A DNA stretch of 64,000 bases from Hofstenia miamia (Eukaryota; Xenacoelomorpha; Acoela; Hofsteniidae). The DNA lies in assembly GCA_900660155.1 (NCBI GenBank), contig CABFPE010000184.1, forward strand, positions 814,129 to 878,128, read 5' to 3'. Position 1 is the first letter of the stretch, and every line of letters starts with the position of its first letter. Positions 1-12,314 of the stretch are shown here, one piece after another. A program made the position numbers and the translations under genes. The notes beneath the pieces were generated by a model. The model did not search any database. It saw only the letters and a program-made list of their open reading frames with translations, and had not been told where the DNA came from.

Positions 1-50
<50 letters not shown>
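1..50. repeat. (TA)n microsatellite at window edge
   Basis: Almost pure alternating TA with single TG interruptions. It is the first of many such tracts. Other tracts of at least 20 nt lie near 9104, 22404, 24380, 26308, 26597, 27326, 32645, 38469, 40323, 42105, 43104, 46459, 48242, 49258, 50221, 50799, 54801, 58639 and 60211. Confidence 0.95.
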
Positions 51-53
<3 letters not shown>

Positions 54-1446
54 GGTTTGTTTGTAGTCTACACAATACTTTTCATAGAGCAAATATCAAA
101 ATAGTAAAAGCGTGACTGCAATGAAATGAAACACCATTGAATACTTCCTAAATTAGGAAGTAATTGTTGTTATAATTTCGAATTAATTATCATGGGAGGA
201 CATTTGCATTAACCGTTTTTTCAAATATGCAATAATGTCATCATGTACACAATAGCTTACGATGGTGTAATAAAAAACAAATAGAATGAAGCCTTATCCC
301 TCGCTAATAGAAAATAGTCATATTTGTCAATGAGCTAAGCTTTTAACGAGCAGAACTGAGCTTGAGCACTGCATTGGATATACAACGAGCCCTTTTTAAG
401 TAATGCAAATTTATAGTTCTGATTGCTAATCTGATTATTACGATTTTTCATATTTTTTTATTGAATATATCTTCATATTATCTTAGCTTAAAATGTTTAT
501 TAAATATAAGGAAGAGCCATGTGTAGAATACCGCGGAGTACAATATTTTTGAGGAAATAATTAAACTAAGACGAGCCTCTTTGAAAGGTTCTATTCAGGG
601 AGGCAAACCGAGTCTAATAAAAAATTAAAACAAGCCGAGATTAAAAATTTCGTCCCTTTGACAAGACTGTTACATGTGTAACAGGCTTTGTCAAATTCTA
701 CATTCGTTTTGATTATAGTATAAAGATACCAAAAATTACGTTACAGATAATATAAAAGACTTTTATAACTGCATTGGAGGACAGTGACAAAAACGAAAAC
801 ATAAAAATAAATTCTGTTCATTGTAGCATAAGATGTTCAATTTAAAACGGTTCTTAAAATTTCATAATATTTGGCCATCTTTGCTAATTGCATTGTTATT
901 TTGAAAATCTAAGCATTGGGAATTGATATTGATTTGTTTAATTCAAGGAATTTATGATTTCTAAGTTACAATATATAAGTTTTTTGCAGAATTTCTATAT
1001 GATAACGAAAACATTTAATAATTGTTGTGCTGAAGTAATTTTTAAATGCGAGAATTACATTTTTTTCGATTTTTAAGTTTCCATATTAATATATTATCCA
1101 CACTAAAAATATGCATTGTATTGTAGTACTAAGTATAACTTTGCTGAAATTTATTTCTAAACATTTAATCAAAGAAAAATTGTACCAAATGTAATTGTTC
1201 TTTGATTTAATGATTAGAAATATTCAATTTTCTTTTCCAAAATATTGATAAAGATAAAATATTTGGAAGAGCTTCTAATGATCTTAAATGGTATTTACAC
1301 ATTATTTCTTTTTGATTTTTGTTACTAATTGTGTTTACTTCCTATTTATATACTTTCTCCAATTTCGATTTTGCTTTTTCTTTAAGTTTTAAACAAGATG
1401 AGTACAAGAAATGTGTAAGAACAAGTGATCGAAAGAGTATTCCATT
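51..1446. other. Non-coding AT-rich stretch
   Basis: No exon or RNA gene recognised. Between about 320 and 640 the words gagct, gagcc and cgagc recur (for example aacgagc and tgagcttgagc). This resembles the short-word islands at the ends of the MITE-like elements elsewhere in the window, but no paired ends were found here. Confidence 0.5.
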
Positions 1447-1800
1447 CTATTGGTATAAACTTTCCAATTTTATGATATTATTTATATCGTCTTCAAAATT
1501 CAATTTATGATCAATTGTTACTCCCAAATGCAAATGGTACATGATTACTATTAATGTGCTGATCCGTATCATTTACATATAACTTAAATAGTAATGGACC
1601 CAGTGCTGATCCTTGCGGTACTCCATGCCTTAGTTCTAATGAATTTGATATTTCTTTTTTGAGTTTCACATTCTGGTATCTATTACATAAATAGCTATTT
1701 AATAACTCTATTAATGAAACACTAAATTATATATCTGCTTTAACTTTTCCAATAACATAGAATGATTTATTGAATTAAATGCTTTTGAAATATTTTTTGA
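1447..1800 (-). mobile_element. Non-LTR retrotransposon (Jockey/CR1-like) reverse transcriptase fragment
   Basis: Read on the minus strand, three reverse-transcriptase blocks appear in order. The first is SKAFNSINHSMLLEKLK at about 1750-1800 (family pattern KAFDTVDH..LL.KL). The second is LLNSYLCNRYQNVKL followed by HGVPQGSALGPLLF near 1590-1690 (RT block GVPQGS.LGPLLF). The third is VTIDHKLNFEDDINNI near 1470-1530, matching the segment that follows the YxDD box in these enzymes. The YADD box itself is absent: the protein runs from LLFKLYVNDTDQHINS almost directly into the later block, and the blocks are not all in one frame. This is an internally deleted, dead fragment of an autonomous LINE with no endonuclease half nearby. 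Clade assignment rests on motif style only. Confidence 0.8.
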
Positions 1801-3082
1801 TTCTACATTTTTTTATTCCCATCTAATTTTGAATTCCAGGCTTTAACAGCATAGAGTAAAGCATGTGATCAGGTATCAGGTTAAAATGATCAATGTCAAA
1901 TCACATGATGAAATTTATCCAATCAATGACAACTTCCTGTCTATGTCGACACACATTCTGCTTTGCCTAGCAATTTCAAATTCTTTCATATGTTGTTGTA
2001 TTTTTGAAGCTTCCAAATTAAATTTTCTCAAAATCACAATTTCTCAATATGTTCGACTTTACCCTGTACTCTTCATTTGGTATTAGATTTTCATTGGTAG
2101 TAGATGACACTTAAAAATGATTTTGTATCTTTTAGAAAGAAGTAATTCAAAATAATTGGCAGTGGTGGTGTAGTGTTGAGGAAATTGTCAAAAGAAATGT
2201 GGGGCTCGAAAATACCCAATTAGTTACTGGAGTACAATTTTGAAAAATTTCGCCCTCAACTACATTTCTTAAAAATATTAAGGACGTGATAAGATGAAGG
2301 CTCATCAAAAATTTTCATTCATATTAAATTTTGTTTCTACTTCCTGACAAAATTATGTTTACATATTTGCCCTTTGTCAAAGGGTAGTACTAACATATTT
2401 TTATTCTGAAGCTTTCATATTTCGTTCATTTTATTCCCCATGATTAATTTTTTTGTTACAATTTGAGTAGCACGAGGGCAGTTTGTTTTACAGGAAGAAA
2501 AAATAGGACAAAATTGCATCGATCCATTTTATCAGTACACTTGTATAAGTAATTGCATATTTTGCTGACCTTACGTTAAAAATGCTGATGTCGGAAAAAT
2601 ATGCTGATAATGTGAAATATCTCTGTGTATTTAATGTTTTATAATAAGAGAACAACCTATGTAAAAAAGTCGAAGAAAAATAGGGTTAATTGAGCCTTAC
2701 AGTGAACCTTTAAGATTATAATGGAAATTAGGACTTTTTTTATAAAAATCAAATGCTTTATTATTATAAGCCCAGTTTTGTTGAGTTAATGATTAGAAAG
2801 TTTTTAACTTAATTAAGTTTTGTAAAATGACTCAAATATCCTCCACCAAAAGGATTATTGAGTAAATGTCAAAATTGTTTCAGATTTTAAGTCACTTTAC
2901 TGTGATTGGAATGGGGGCATATATTAAAGCTGAATGTACAGAAAAAATACAATTAAAAAATTAGTATACTTTTTATGAGAATTAGTTATTATAAAAGAAG
3001 TTCTTGCATAAATTGAATTGTAATTCAATAGACGAATATATATTTAAATGAACATTTACAACCGAAGAATTATTAAACAAGA
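1801..3082. other. No feature recognised
   Basis: AT-rich sequence with only short open frames. A 73-codon plus-strand frame at 1865-2086 has no family resemblance I can see. Confidence 0.5.
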
Positions 3083-3129
3083 TTTATAAATCGTTTTCGC
3101 TACTGCTAGTGGTAGCTTCATCTTTATAG
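3083..3129 (-). ncRNA. Hammerhead-like stem-loop motif, degenerate
   Basis: On the minus strand, complementary 6-mers (UAUAAA and UUUAUA) flank GAUGA, one extra A, the stem pair GCUAC/GUAGC with an 8-nt loop, and GAAA. This is the order of a type-I hammerhead (stem I, CUGAUGA core, stem II, GAAA core). The first two core bases are AA instead of CU, so cleavage activity is unlikely. The layout matches the better motif at 42229-42273, including one unpaired base before stem II. It may be the end of an old Penelope-like insertion, but no coding part is visible beside it. Confidence 0.35.
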
Positions 3130-4035
3130 TACGAATATTCGTTCATTGTAGTTTCTCTGCGTTTGAAACTTACAATAAGTTTCCCCTCATTGTTCGTCTG
3201 CCAAACACTTGTTAATATAAAACGCGCAACCTAAATTTAGTTTCTAAGATGTGTATATATGAATAATTGTTACAAATTGAATGCACTACAAACATATTTT
3301 ATTAGTCCCAAACATTTTTTATCTTCAGTTCAAAAATTCAGATAGTACCGCTTTTTAACAATGTATTTCTCATTTTTAAGTTCAGGGATCACGAGCCAGT
3401 AAGTATGCTAATTTTCGGTTCACCAACTAATGTTTCAAAAACAATCAAAGTATTTACAACTGCCAGCTGATTCTAAAAAGTGATTTACGGAAACATAATG
3501 TTTCATTTGTAAAAGATCATATTTTAGAAACAAGTAAATGAATTTTTGTATAACAGAATTATATTAATTAAATTTGACAACAATTTATATGTAAACTAAT
3601 TCGTGCTTAAGGTTGAAATTGAATAGAAATTTAACAGTAAAATTTATTGGACATACATTTCTGTAGACTTGTCAACGAGTTTGAAACATTTATGTTCGAC
3701 TCTGGTTAGCTCGTTTTGATTTTGAGGCTCATTTTAGCTCGAAAACTTTTTTTAAATAGTACATTCATTTAATAAACCACTTAACCATAAGGCTATTGGA
3801 AACACACAAACCATATACATATGAATTCCAGTACTGTGTATGCCAGTTTTGCCACAAAATTCCTTACGCAGTCCTATATTTCGGCAATAATCGAGTTTCA
3901 TTGTATTGAATAAAAAAATGGGAAAACCAGAACAATAAATTTGACATAAAAATTCTTTCAACATACTACCTGATTATGTTTATTTTAAATTGCAAAAATA
4001 ATAATAGAATAACAGGATATAAATAAGTATAGTAC
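3130..4035. other. Possible 3' end of the RhoGEF-like locus, otherwise non-coding
   Basis: A minus-strand frame of 70 codons (3752-3964) lies just downstream of the last supported exon and is preceded by an AG at about 3970. The phase does not match the upstream exon without an early stop, so it is not claimed as an exon. Words such as agctcg recur around 3695-3745, as in the MITE-like islands. Confidence 0.3.
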
Positions 4036-4847
4036 CTCTTCTAAAGACGACATGATTTTGTCATAGATTTGTATTTTTGACATCCTAAAACGAGTGGAAT
4101 GTTCCATGTCTACCATGTATGTATTACATAGGTTTAGAATATTTTGAACTTTAATTTTGAATGAAAAACCATAGTCTGCAGGATGGTAGGTCAACAACTG
4201 ATGAAGATCATTTGAATTTCGCATGTCAACCTACAAAATAGTTTTAGTAATAAATTTTATGAAATGAATACCTTTGCAACAATTGAGCAATATAAGACCA
4301 CAAAGCACAACTCTCTGAGTTTGATGATTTTAGTAGATTGATCCTCTGCTATGATATTTAGTTCGATAAAATCCGTTTTTGTTTCTAATTCCAATGTGTA
4401 GAGGTGTCCTTTTACCGTTCGAAGGAGCACAATTTTTCTGAATGGAATAGAAATTCTCCCTAAAATTACCAACTAAATGCTTCATCAATTAAATTAAGCA
4501 AACATTTATAATAATTTTTTGGAAAAATTTAATGAATTTCATACAAAGTGCCAAACTGTTTTCGTTGAAAAGTAAAAATTAATCAAATTTAATAGTTGCG
4601 TTTGATTCCATGTACTATATGACATTGGAAAAAAAACTTACCATCGTATTTTATATCAGTGAATTCGACGAGGTTGTTTGTTTGTCGTGCATTTGGCATT
4701 ATCAGAATATGCGTTCGGAGAAGGATTACAAAGGCAAATCGCAACGTATTTTCTTGGGGCCTGCTAGTGCCACCGCCTCGAGAACGTATCCTGACATGCA
4801 TTACTTCTAAAAAGTACATCTCTGCATCTCTAAATAAATTATTGCTT
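4036..4847 (-). CDS. Three exons with a second PH-like segment
   Basis: Exons 4642-4847 (206 nt), 4272-4459 (188 nt) and 4036-4230 (195 nt) have strong splice sites (TTTCAG acceptor, GTAAGT donor) and matching phases. The last intron is 41 nt. The first reads FRDAEMYFLEVMHVRIRSRG, then NTLRFAFVILLRTHILIM. The second reads GRISIPFRKIVLLRTVKG, then YTLELETKTDFIEL. The alternation of a glycine-rich turn, LRF.FVLL..hiLI and a later IVLL..VKG..YTLEL looks like a PH fold, but I cannot name the family. The third exon (VDMRNSNDLHQLLTYHPADY) is not recognised. Confidence 0.55.
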
Positions 4848-7800
4848 CTGAAATTAAAAAAAATTAGTTAACAAAACTAATATTTATTTATGCTGATGTC
4901 GAATTCCCTGCTATTAATGTAATCTTCTCAATATTTTGTTCTAATGAAAAAAATTGCTAATTTCTTTATTAATATTTTATACAAGGACTTCTTGAGTATT
5001 TTACTAGGTTAAAAGAATATTGTATGCAACTATGGAATTTTTTGAAATATAATCTGTTCAAGACCGTCATCTTATAAAGTAATTGAACCATGAGAACTTG
5101 ATTGAGTGGGAAATTATTGAACAGATTTTTTAGGAGATATGTTAGTTCGCCTTACTTGGTTATTAGAAAGATTTCCTTGGTTACTTGTACCTATAGCTAA
5201 AAATTGCAAAAAAGTTGTAATACAGTATATAAATTACAAATAACAAGTTTGGTAATAAAATAGACTTGCTTTAAGTTGCAGCACTGAGAGAGAGCTGTAT
5301 TAAAGTTAGGTGAAAACTCTAATAGCATATTATATGTCGGCTTGATTGAAGCAATCTTCCTGAAGATTTGCATTTCTACTAAATAACCCTGCATGTAGCG
5401 GTACAGTCGTATAAGCTTTAACTCCTTTACCAAATCCGGTAGCATTTTGAAGTAGCGTTCTATCTTGATAGATATAGCAAGGAATCTCTTCAATTCACTC
5501 ATGAAAAGTCTAATTCCTGAAATCGATGTTGGTATCGCTCTTGTAATCCATTTAGTTTTAGATTGTGCATTTGAAATATTTTCTGGCCAGACGAACAAAC
5601 TTGATCTTGGCTTATGCTGCACAGATTCAATTAGGATAATGATTTTTTAGTTCTTGAACTACAATAATATGTAATGTTCAGAATCATAATAAATTAGAGT
5701 GCAATTCTTCTATACTTTGTAATATGTTTAAAATTAATATTTCAAAGTGGAGCAATTGTGTTTTTATAAAAAAAAGCTTTTTCATCTATGCAGCATTCCT
5801 GGCAATAGTATTCGAAGTAGTTGAATATGTGGGACATGAGCTCATCAATAAACTCCATTTTTTCATTAAATATGATGCATTTGACGAGGTTATCTCCAGG
5901 TTGCAAATAAGTTCGTTCAGAACAGATTTCGTTCATTAGCTAAAGCATGTATTTAAGTAGAGAAGCTTAAGCATGTGCTATTTAAGATAATATTGGCATT
6001 TTGATTGTAACAAATTATGAACAAATTTAGGGGGAGGGGTAATTATGTTTAGGGATGGGCAAATTATGTTATTTTTAGATAAATATATTGAACATAATTA
6101 ATAGAAAATTAACAAATTAATAAACTGCTATAGGAATATATCCTCTAACTGCTTTAGGAATAAATTTAAGCCTCAATTTTCACATTTTTAAAGAAAACGC
6201 AAATTTTTGGTACTACTCTTTAATAATCGAACGTGGCTTGTCATTGAAAAAAAAACATCTGATTGAAACATTGAAAAAAATCACGTGTATTAAACACTTT
6301 AAACACGTTTACTTCAGGCAGCACTGATATTTGCATATACCCGCGAGTGTTTATGATTTCCCCGCTATTCCTGTCGCAGCGGTTTCTAATGCGGTTTATA
6401 AAAAGTAATGCACTACAGATCTCTAAATTGTGAAATGAAATTCATTATCAATTTTTCCGGAGATGCATAGCAATATATTTTAATGGAATCATACAGTTTA
6501 TGTGATTGAAATTATGGTTTGTTCACTATATCAAAATGTAAAGATCAAAGTATATAGTATAATTTAATGTCCACATACCTCTAGGTTAACTACATGACCA
6601 TTCAAAATATTGGCTATAAGATTAAACAAGTATATGAGTTCTGGCTCTTCGACATGACTCCCTGATCTTAAGTTAAATGCCAAGGATTGATAAGCAGTTT
6701 CAAATAGCTTCGTACACTCCAATTCAATTTTCATTATCTTGCAGAAGTTGAGAGACCATTTCATTCGCATTTTCTTTCGTTTTAGTTTTGGAGTTAAGCG
6801 CTTGACAGACTAAATGTTTCTACTGATACTTACATTAATAAGAAGTCATTTCTCACGGTTTGTAGGGAATGCTCTGCTTTCATGATGATGTAGACATCTG
6901 GCAACTTGCAAAAATCAGTCGAGATAAAACAATCACCCGCAGACAATGGCTTTAAGTGAGGAACATTCTTCACGGAGTCGGTTTGAATGCATAATCGTTT
7001 AATAAGTAACTCTCCAGCAGATAATAAGCAAGCGTTGACAGTCTTTTCGAAAACATCAAGGAGCTCATCTTGAGAAATCAAATACTCTTTGTTTTTGCAA
7101 ACATTTTTGCAAAGACTTGGATCGACTACTCGAAACAAAAATCTTCGTCTAATCAATTCAGGAATTTTCCCTTGAATCTTCTTTGTTACTAACTCGCGAG
7201 CAGAGTTGAAAAACGACTGGTTGGCATTGCAAATTTGACAGTTGAGAGTATCTGGGTTTTTGATGTGAGCTTTACACGGGTGATTGTTGTATGGAGAATT
7301 AAAGTCGACGTTATTAAATGAGAAGTGATTGTTGTCATTGAAAGAATTACAAAATAACTCTAAATATGAGAATATAATCTTAATTCCAAGTACAAGAAAT
7401 ATTACCCATATAGGGAGAAGACGTTAGCAACTCAATTGAAACTCCTTGATATGTGTAGCTCTTTATTGATAGCAAAAAGGCGTGGTTGCTTGTAGCAGGA
7501 GCATTCGTTAGTTTGAAACTTATAATCTCAGAATAGCTTAGGGAAAATAGCTTATTGGTAGAACGTTTGCATTTAATTTTTGCGAATAATTCTTCAGTAT
7601 ATATCGTTGCGTAAAGAAGATTTTCATGTTTCTAAAGTTGAGAATATAAACAATTCAAATATGGCAATTTAAATTTATACCTTGAAGATAAGCATTTCTG
7701 TGGTTAAAAATATTGCGCAATAATCGAATTGTTCAGAGTTGACAGAAATAGTTCCTTCAAAGCTGTGAATAATCGGACCATTATCTTTCATTTGCTTTTT

Positions 7801-9097
7801 GATAATTGTTTGTGCATCAATCGAAAATTTAGAAAGATGTTTTTCAATGAAAGTATCTGTTGCTATATACTTTGTGTATGCACCCAAATATGCAATTCCC
7901 AATGTCTAAATTATCAAGAAAAAAATCTTTATACAGTATTTGCAGATCATAGATGAAATATGAAGAAACCAAGATGCGCTTGGAAAGTTCAAATCTAATT
8001 ACAGGCTTAGGGCAGTTAGATGTGGCTACCCAACACACATAAAAATGCATGGCAATTTAATATAACTCTTAAGTAATTGAGGTGCACAATATCATGTTTG
8101 AAATTAAAATTATGGCTTTAATAAACTGGTTTTATTCATTCAATTTACAAATGACTTCAATTTATGATATTTATAAGGCTTGAAATTCTAAAATTTACTC
8201 AGCAAGTGTGTATTTATCTAAACGTCAAAAATAATTCAAATTTTGACAATTTTTGGCCTGAACCCTAAGCAACCAATTTTGGAACAATTTTCTTGTTCCC
8301 ATAAATAAATTTCGCGAACCGGCTCTATCCAATCGAGTCGTGCGGTTGCGTGAATCTCATGTCGGTGGGGCTTTCAGCAGCGCGATCAGTTAGTTTGAGC
8401 ACGGCACTACTCATTCGGTTTAGAATATCTTTACACATATCAAAAAAACAGTCAAAGTTATTTTTTGCTTGCATGCGCCCAAAACGTTATAAATTTGTTT
8501 ATCTTTTCAACAACCTCAGCCACAGCAAATGCGCTTTAATGGAAATTTGCAACATTGCATTAAAGTCTGTTCAACAATAGACCTACTTTTGCCCCAAGAT
8601 TTTCAAATTTGTTAACAGGCTTCTTTGTAAATGTGGAAAAACGGCTTGTCCATTAAAACAGATACCAGGTTGTTTAAGGTTAATAACACCAAATTGATGT
8701 TCTTGTTTCTCAAACTAAAAATATGTTCTACTTCAATTTTCAAATTCACACCCATATCCGCATTGGAAATACGTGATAAATTTCTACTTTTATTAACTAC
8801 TTTACATGATCTATTATTGAATTTGATTTGATTAAAAGTGATTCTGTATGTAATTCATCGTCTCTTACCCTGTAAGAAAGCATTAAGCATGTCTGATAAT
8901 CAACATACTCTGCCGGAATATGAACTGACTGTTTTTGGATGCGATAAAAATGGGCAGTGTACATCAGCATTCGTAGCTTCTCAAGCATTAGGAATCCTTT
9001 AAAATCTTTTACTAGAATCTTTGAACAATTGACACACATTCCTGTAACCTAAGAAAAAATAAATAAATACATTTAAAAGTCATACATATTTTGTCAG

Positions 9098-9136
<39 letters not shown>

Positions 9137-10259
9137 TGAAATAATTAAATTAATGTGCTGTTGTCAGAGAGTTAATGATATTTGTTTGTTAAAGCTGCTT
9201 TTGATTTATCTCAATTCAATGAAGAAAAGATGTTTCATTCATTTTCAAGCCGCTGATATGGGAACAGAGTTCGGTTGCGCTCCAGAATTTAAATTTAAAA
9301 TGGTTCAGGACCTTGTTTTCTGAAGTAGATTAGTGAAGATAATGTTGGAGTTGAATCCAAACTTTGCTATAAAGGCAGTGAAAATTTAGGTGCAATCAAT
9401 ATTCATTCTGAACAAGAGCCTGACACATAGTAAACATTGATGATGATTAAAATAGTGAATTCATCCTGTTTTTAGTACAACACTAACATGACGATAGATC
9501 CTTTTATTCTGTAGATTAGAAGGAGAATACTAAGCTGTGACAGATTATCATTGTCAGCTGTGAACAGTAAGTGACCTAATCAGTTGCCGTGGTTTGATGC
9601 TATCAGGTATAGTACGATACCTTTGCTCAGTCATTTATGAAAATTATGGCACCACAGTAATTGAACCATTTGGCAATCCTATTATTCACAATATAGCCTT
9701 TGACTTGCTTACCACTGAACACAAACCAAGCAGTTAAAGAAATAGTAATTAATTGGACTAATCATGAGGAAGCTAAGCATATTCCACAATAGACCTGCCC
9801 ATACTTCATGATTTTCAAATTTGCTACAAGCACTTTAGCAATATATTTGCTTTAACTTTTACTATAAATATTCTTATCTCTTATTTCTTCTCATAGGTTT
9901 ACGCGGGTGTGACTCTGAACTCACCAGTTCCCACGCAGTCTAAGAGCTTTCCTCAGGGTCTTTAGCTTATCTTAACATCACTGTCTTCTGTACTATCGCC
10001 TCTCCCCACATCAGTAATTTTAGCTCATCCAAATATCTCATGTTCCTACAGAATGCTTCAACTACTACCAAGACTACTTCGACCCTATTCATCTTTCACA
10101 ACTTCTCTATTTGTTCTGCCAACTCGGTGTACTTCTCTTTCTTATCTTTTTCCTTGCCTTCTACATTCCTGTTCCTTGGTACTGCTATGTATATCGTCGT
10201 TCCCACTATTTCTTCATTATCTACCACTACTGTCTCTGGAATTACTGGTCTGTATGTAA

Positions 10260-10316
<57 letters not shown>

Positions 10317-12268
10317 TTTTTTTTTTATTTTATTATTATTATTATTATNNNNNNNNNNNNNNNNNNNNNNNNNNNNNNNNNNNNNNNNNNNNNNNNNNNN
10401 NNNNNNNNNNNNNNNNNNNNNNNNNNNNNNNNNNNNNNNNNNNNNNNNNNNNNNNNNNNNNNNNNNNNNNNNNNNNNNNNNNNNNNNNNNNNNNNNNNNN
10501 NNNNNNNNNNNNNNNNNNNNNNNNNNNNNNNNNNNNNNNNNNNNNNNNNNNNNNNNNNNNNNNNNNNNNNNNNNNNNNNNNNNNNNNNNNNNNNNNNNNN
10601 NNNNNNNNNNNNNNNNNNNNNNNNNNNNNNNNNNNNNNNNNNNNNNNNNNNNNNNNNNNNNNNNNNNNNNNNNNNNNNNNNNNNNNNNNNNNNNNNNNNN
10701 NNNNNNNNNNNNNNNNNNNNNNNNNNNNNNNNNNNNNNNNNNNNNNNNNNNNNNNNNNNNNNNNNNNNNNNNNNNNNNNNNNNNNNNNNNNNNNNNNNNN
10801 NNNNNNNNNNNNNNNNNNNNNNNNNNNNNNNNNNNNNNNNNNNNNNNNNNNNNNNNNNNNNNNNNNNNNNNNNNNNNNNNNNNNNNNNNNNNNNNNNNNN
10901 NNNNNNNNNNNNNNNNNNNNNNNNNNNNNNNNNNNNNNNNNNNNNNNNNNNNNNNNNNNNNNNNNNNNNNNNNNNNNNNNNNNNNNNNNNNNNNNNNNNN
11001 NNNNNNNNNNNNNNNNNNNNNNNNNNNNNNNNNNNNNNNNNNNNNNNNNNNNNNNNNNNNNNNNNNNNNNNNNNNNNNNNNNNNNNNNNNNNNNNNNNNN
11101 NNNNNNNNNNNNNNNNNNNNNNNNNNNNNNNNNNNNNNNNNNNNNNNNNNNNNNNNNNNNNNNNNNNNNNNNNNNNNNNNNNNNNNNNNNNNNNNNNNNN
11201 NNNNNNNNNNNNNNNNNNNNNNNNNNNNNNNNNNNNNNNNNNNNNNNNNNNNNNNNNNNNNNNNNNNNNNNNNNNNNNNNNNNNNNNNNNNNNNNNNNNN
11301 NNNNNNNNNNNNNNNNNNNNNNNNNNNNNNNNNNNNNNNNNNNNNNNNGCTTGCTCCTGTGTTGCCATTATCAGTGCTTCTGTTTCTCTCTTCAGTCCTG
11401 CCTTCTTTAACCACTTGTTGCTCTCTTCTCTGTCACACATTTCTGTGTTCCTCCAGTATTCTCCATGCATTGCCTTCTGCCTATACCTTGTTTGTCTCTC
11501 TGATTCCATCCTACTCTGGTATACCTTCTTTCCTTCACTCTCAGTTCTTATCTTCCTTAACTCCTTAGTAACCTCTAGTAAGGATCCTCTAGGTTGTTCT
11601 TCTACATATTCCTTTAGCCCTAGTGCTTCTGCTTCTACAGTTTCCTCCACACTTAGCAGCCCTTTCCCTCCCTTATGCCTTGCCATGTATAGCCTATCCA
11701 CATCTCCATTTAGGTTGAATGCAATCTCTGCTGCTAGTATCTTCCTTGTCTCCCTGTCTAATTCCATCAGTTCATTCTTGTTCCACCTAACTATTCCTGC
11801 TGAATATCTCAACACTGGTATCACCCACGTATTAATTGCCTTTATGCTGTTCTGCCCATTCAATGCTGACTTCTGTAGTACCTTCCTTACTCTCCTCTTG
11901 TATTCTTTCCTTAGCCTCATCTTCATTTCCTCGTGATCTGTTCTATCTTTCTCTATCACACCTAAGTACTTGTACCCCTCTTTAACTTCCTCAATCTTAT
12001 CCCCACTGCTTGTCCTCAAACCATCCCCATCCACACACTTGCCTCTAGTCATTGTCACTGCTGCACACTTTCCTAATCCAAACTCCAACCCTGAATCTCT
12101 GCTTGCCTTCTCCAATGTCTCCACTTGCTTCTGCAACATCTTCCTTGAACTAGCGTACATCTTCAGGTCGTCCATGTACCACAGGTGACTCACTGCTCTA
12201 CCATTCTTCTCCATCTTATACCCTATGCCTGTCTCCTTTAACTTTTCTATGATAGGTATTAAGCTAAC

Positions 12269-12314
<46 letters not shown>

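Larger units (their letters stand above)
9897..12267 (-). mobile_element. 5'-truncated non-LTR retrotransposon (LINE) with an assembly gap
   Basis: The minus-strand frame from 12260 to 11349 carries the RT catalytic box YMDD (HLWYMDDLKMYASS). It then carries downstream RT/thumb blocks EFGLGKCAAVTMTRGK, EGYKYLGVIEKD, SIKAINTWVIPVLRYSAGI and VDRLYMARHKGGKGLLSVEE. The frame is open up to the gap. Past the gap (10260-9900) the typical C-terminal tail of the same family is visible in pieces (VEVV.VVVEAF, then VQKTVMLR.AKDPEES), with breaks. The copy starts abruptly in the middle of RT (LVSLIPIIEKLKETGIGYK), so about half of the ORF is missing: ordinary 5' truncation. It lies in the same orientation as the host gene, in an intron inside the DH domain. 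I leave the clade unassigned. A degraded sister copy is at 20257-20830. Confidence 0.88.

Noticed and set aside
7729-7956. Plus-strand frames over the PH exons
   Set aside because: They are opposite-strand shadows of exons supported by splice phase.
10040-12214. Very long open frames on both strands (up to 629 codons)
   Set aside because: They run through 1000 N and (ATT)n arrays. Only the minus-strand part outside the gap (11349-12260) carries LINE motifs.
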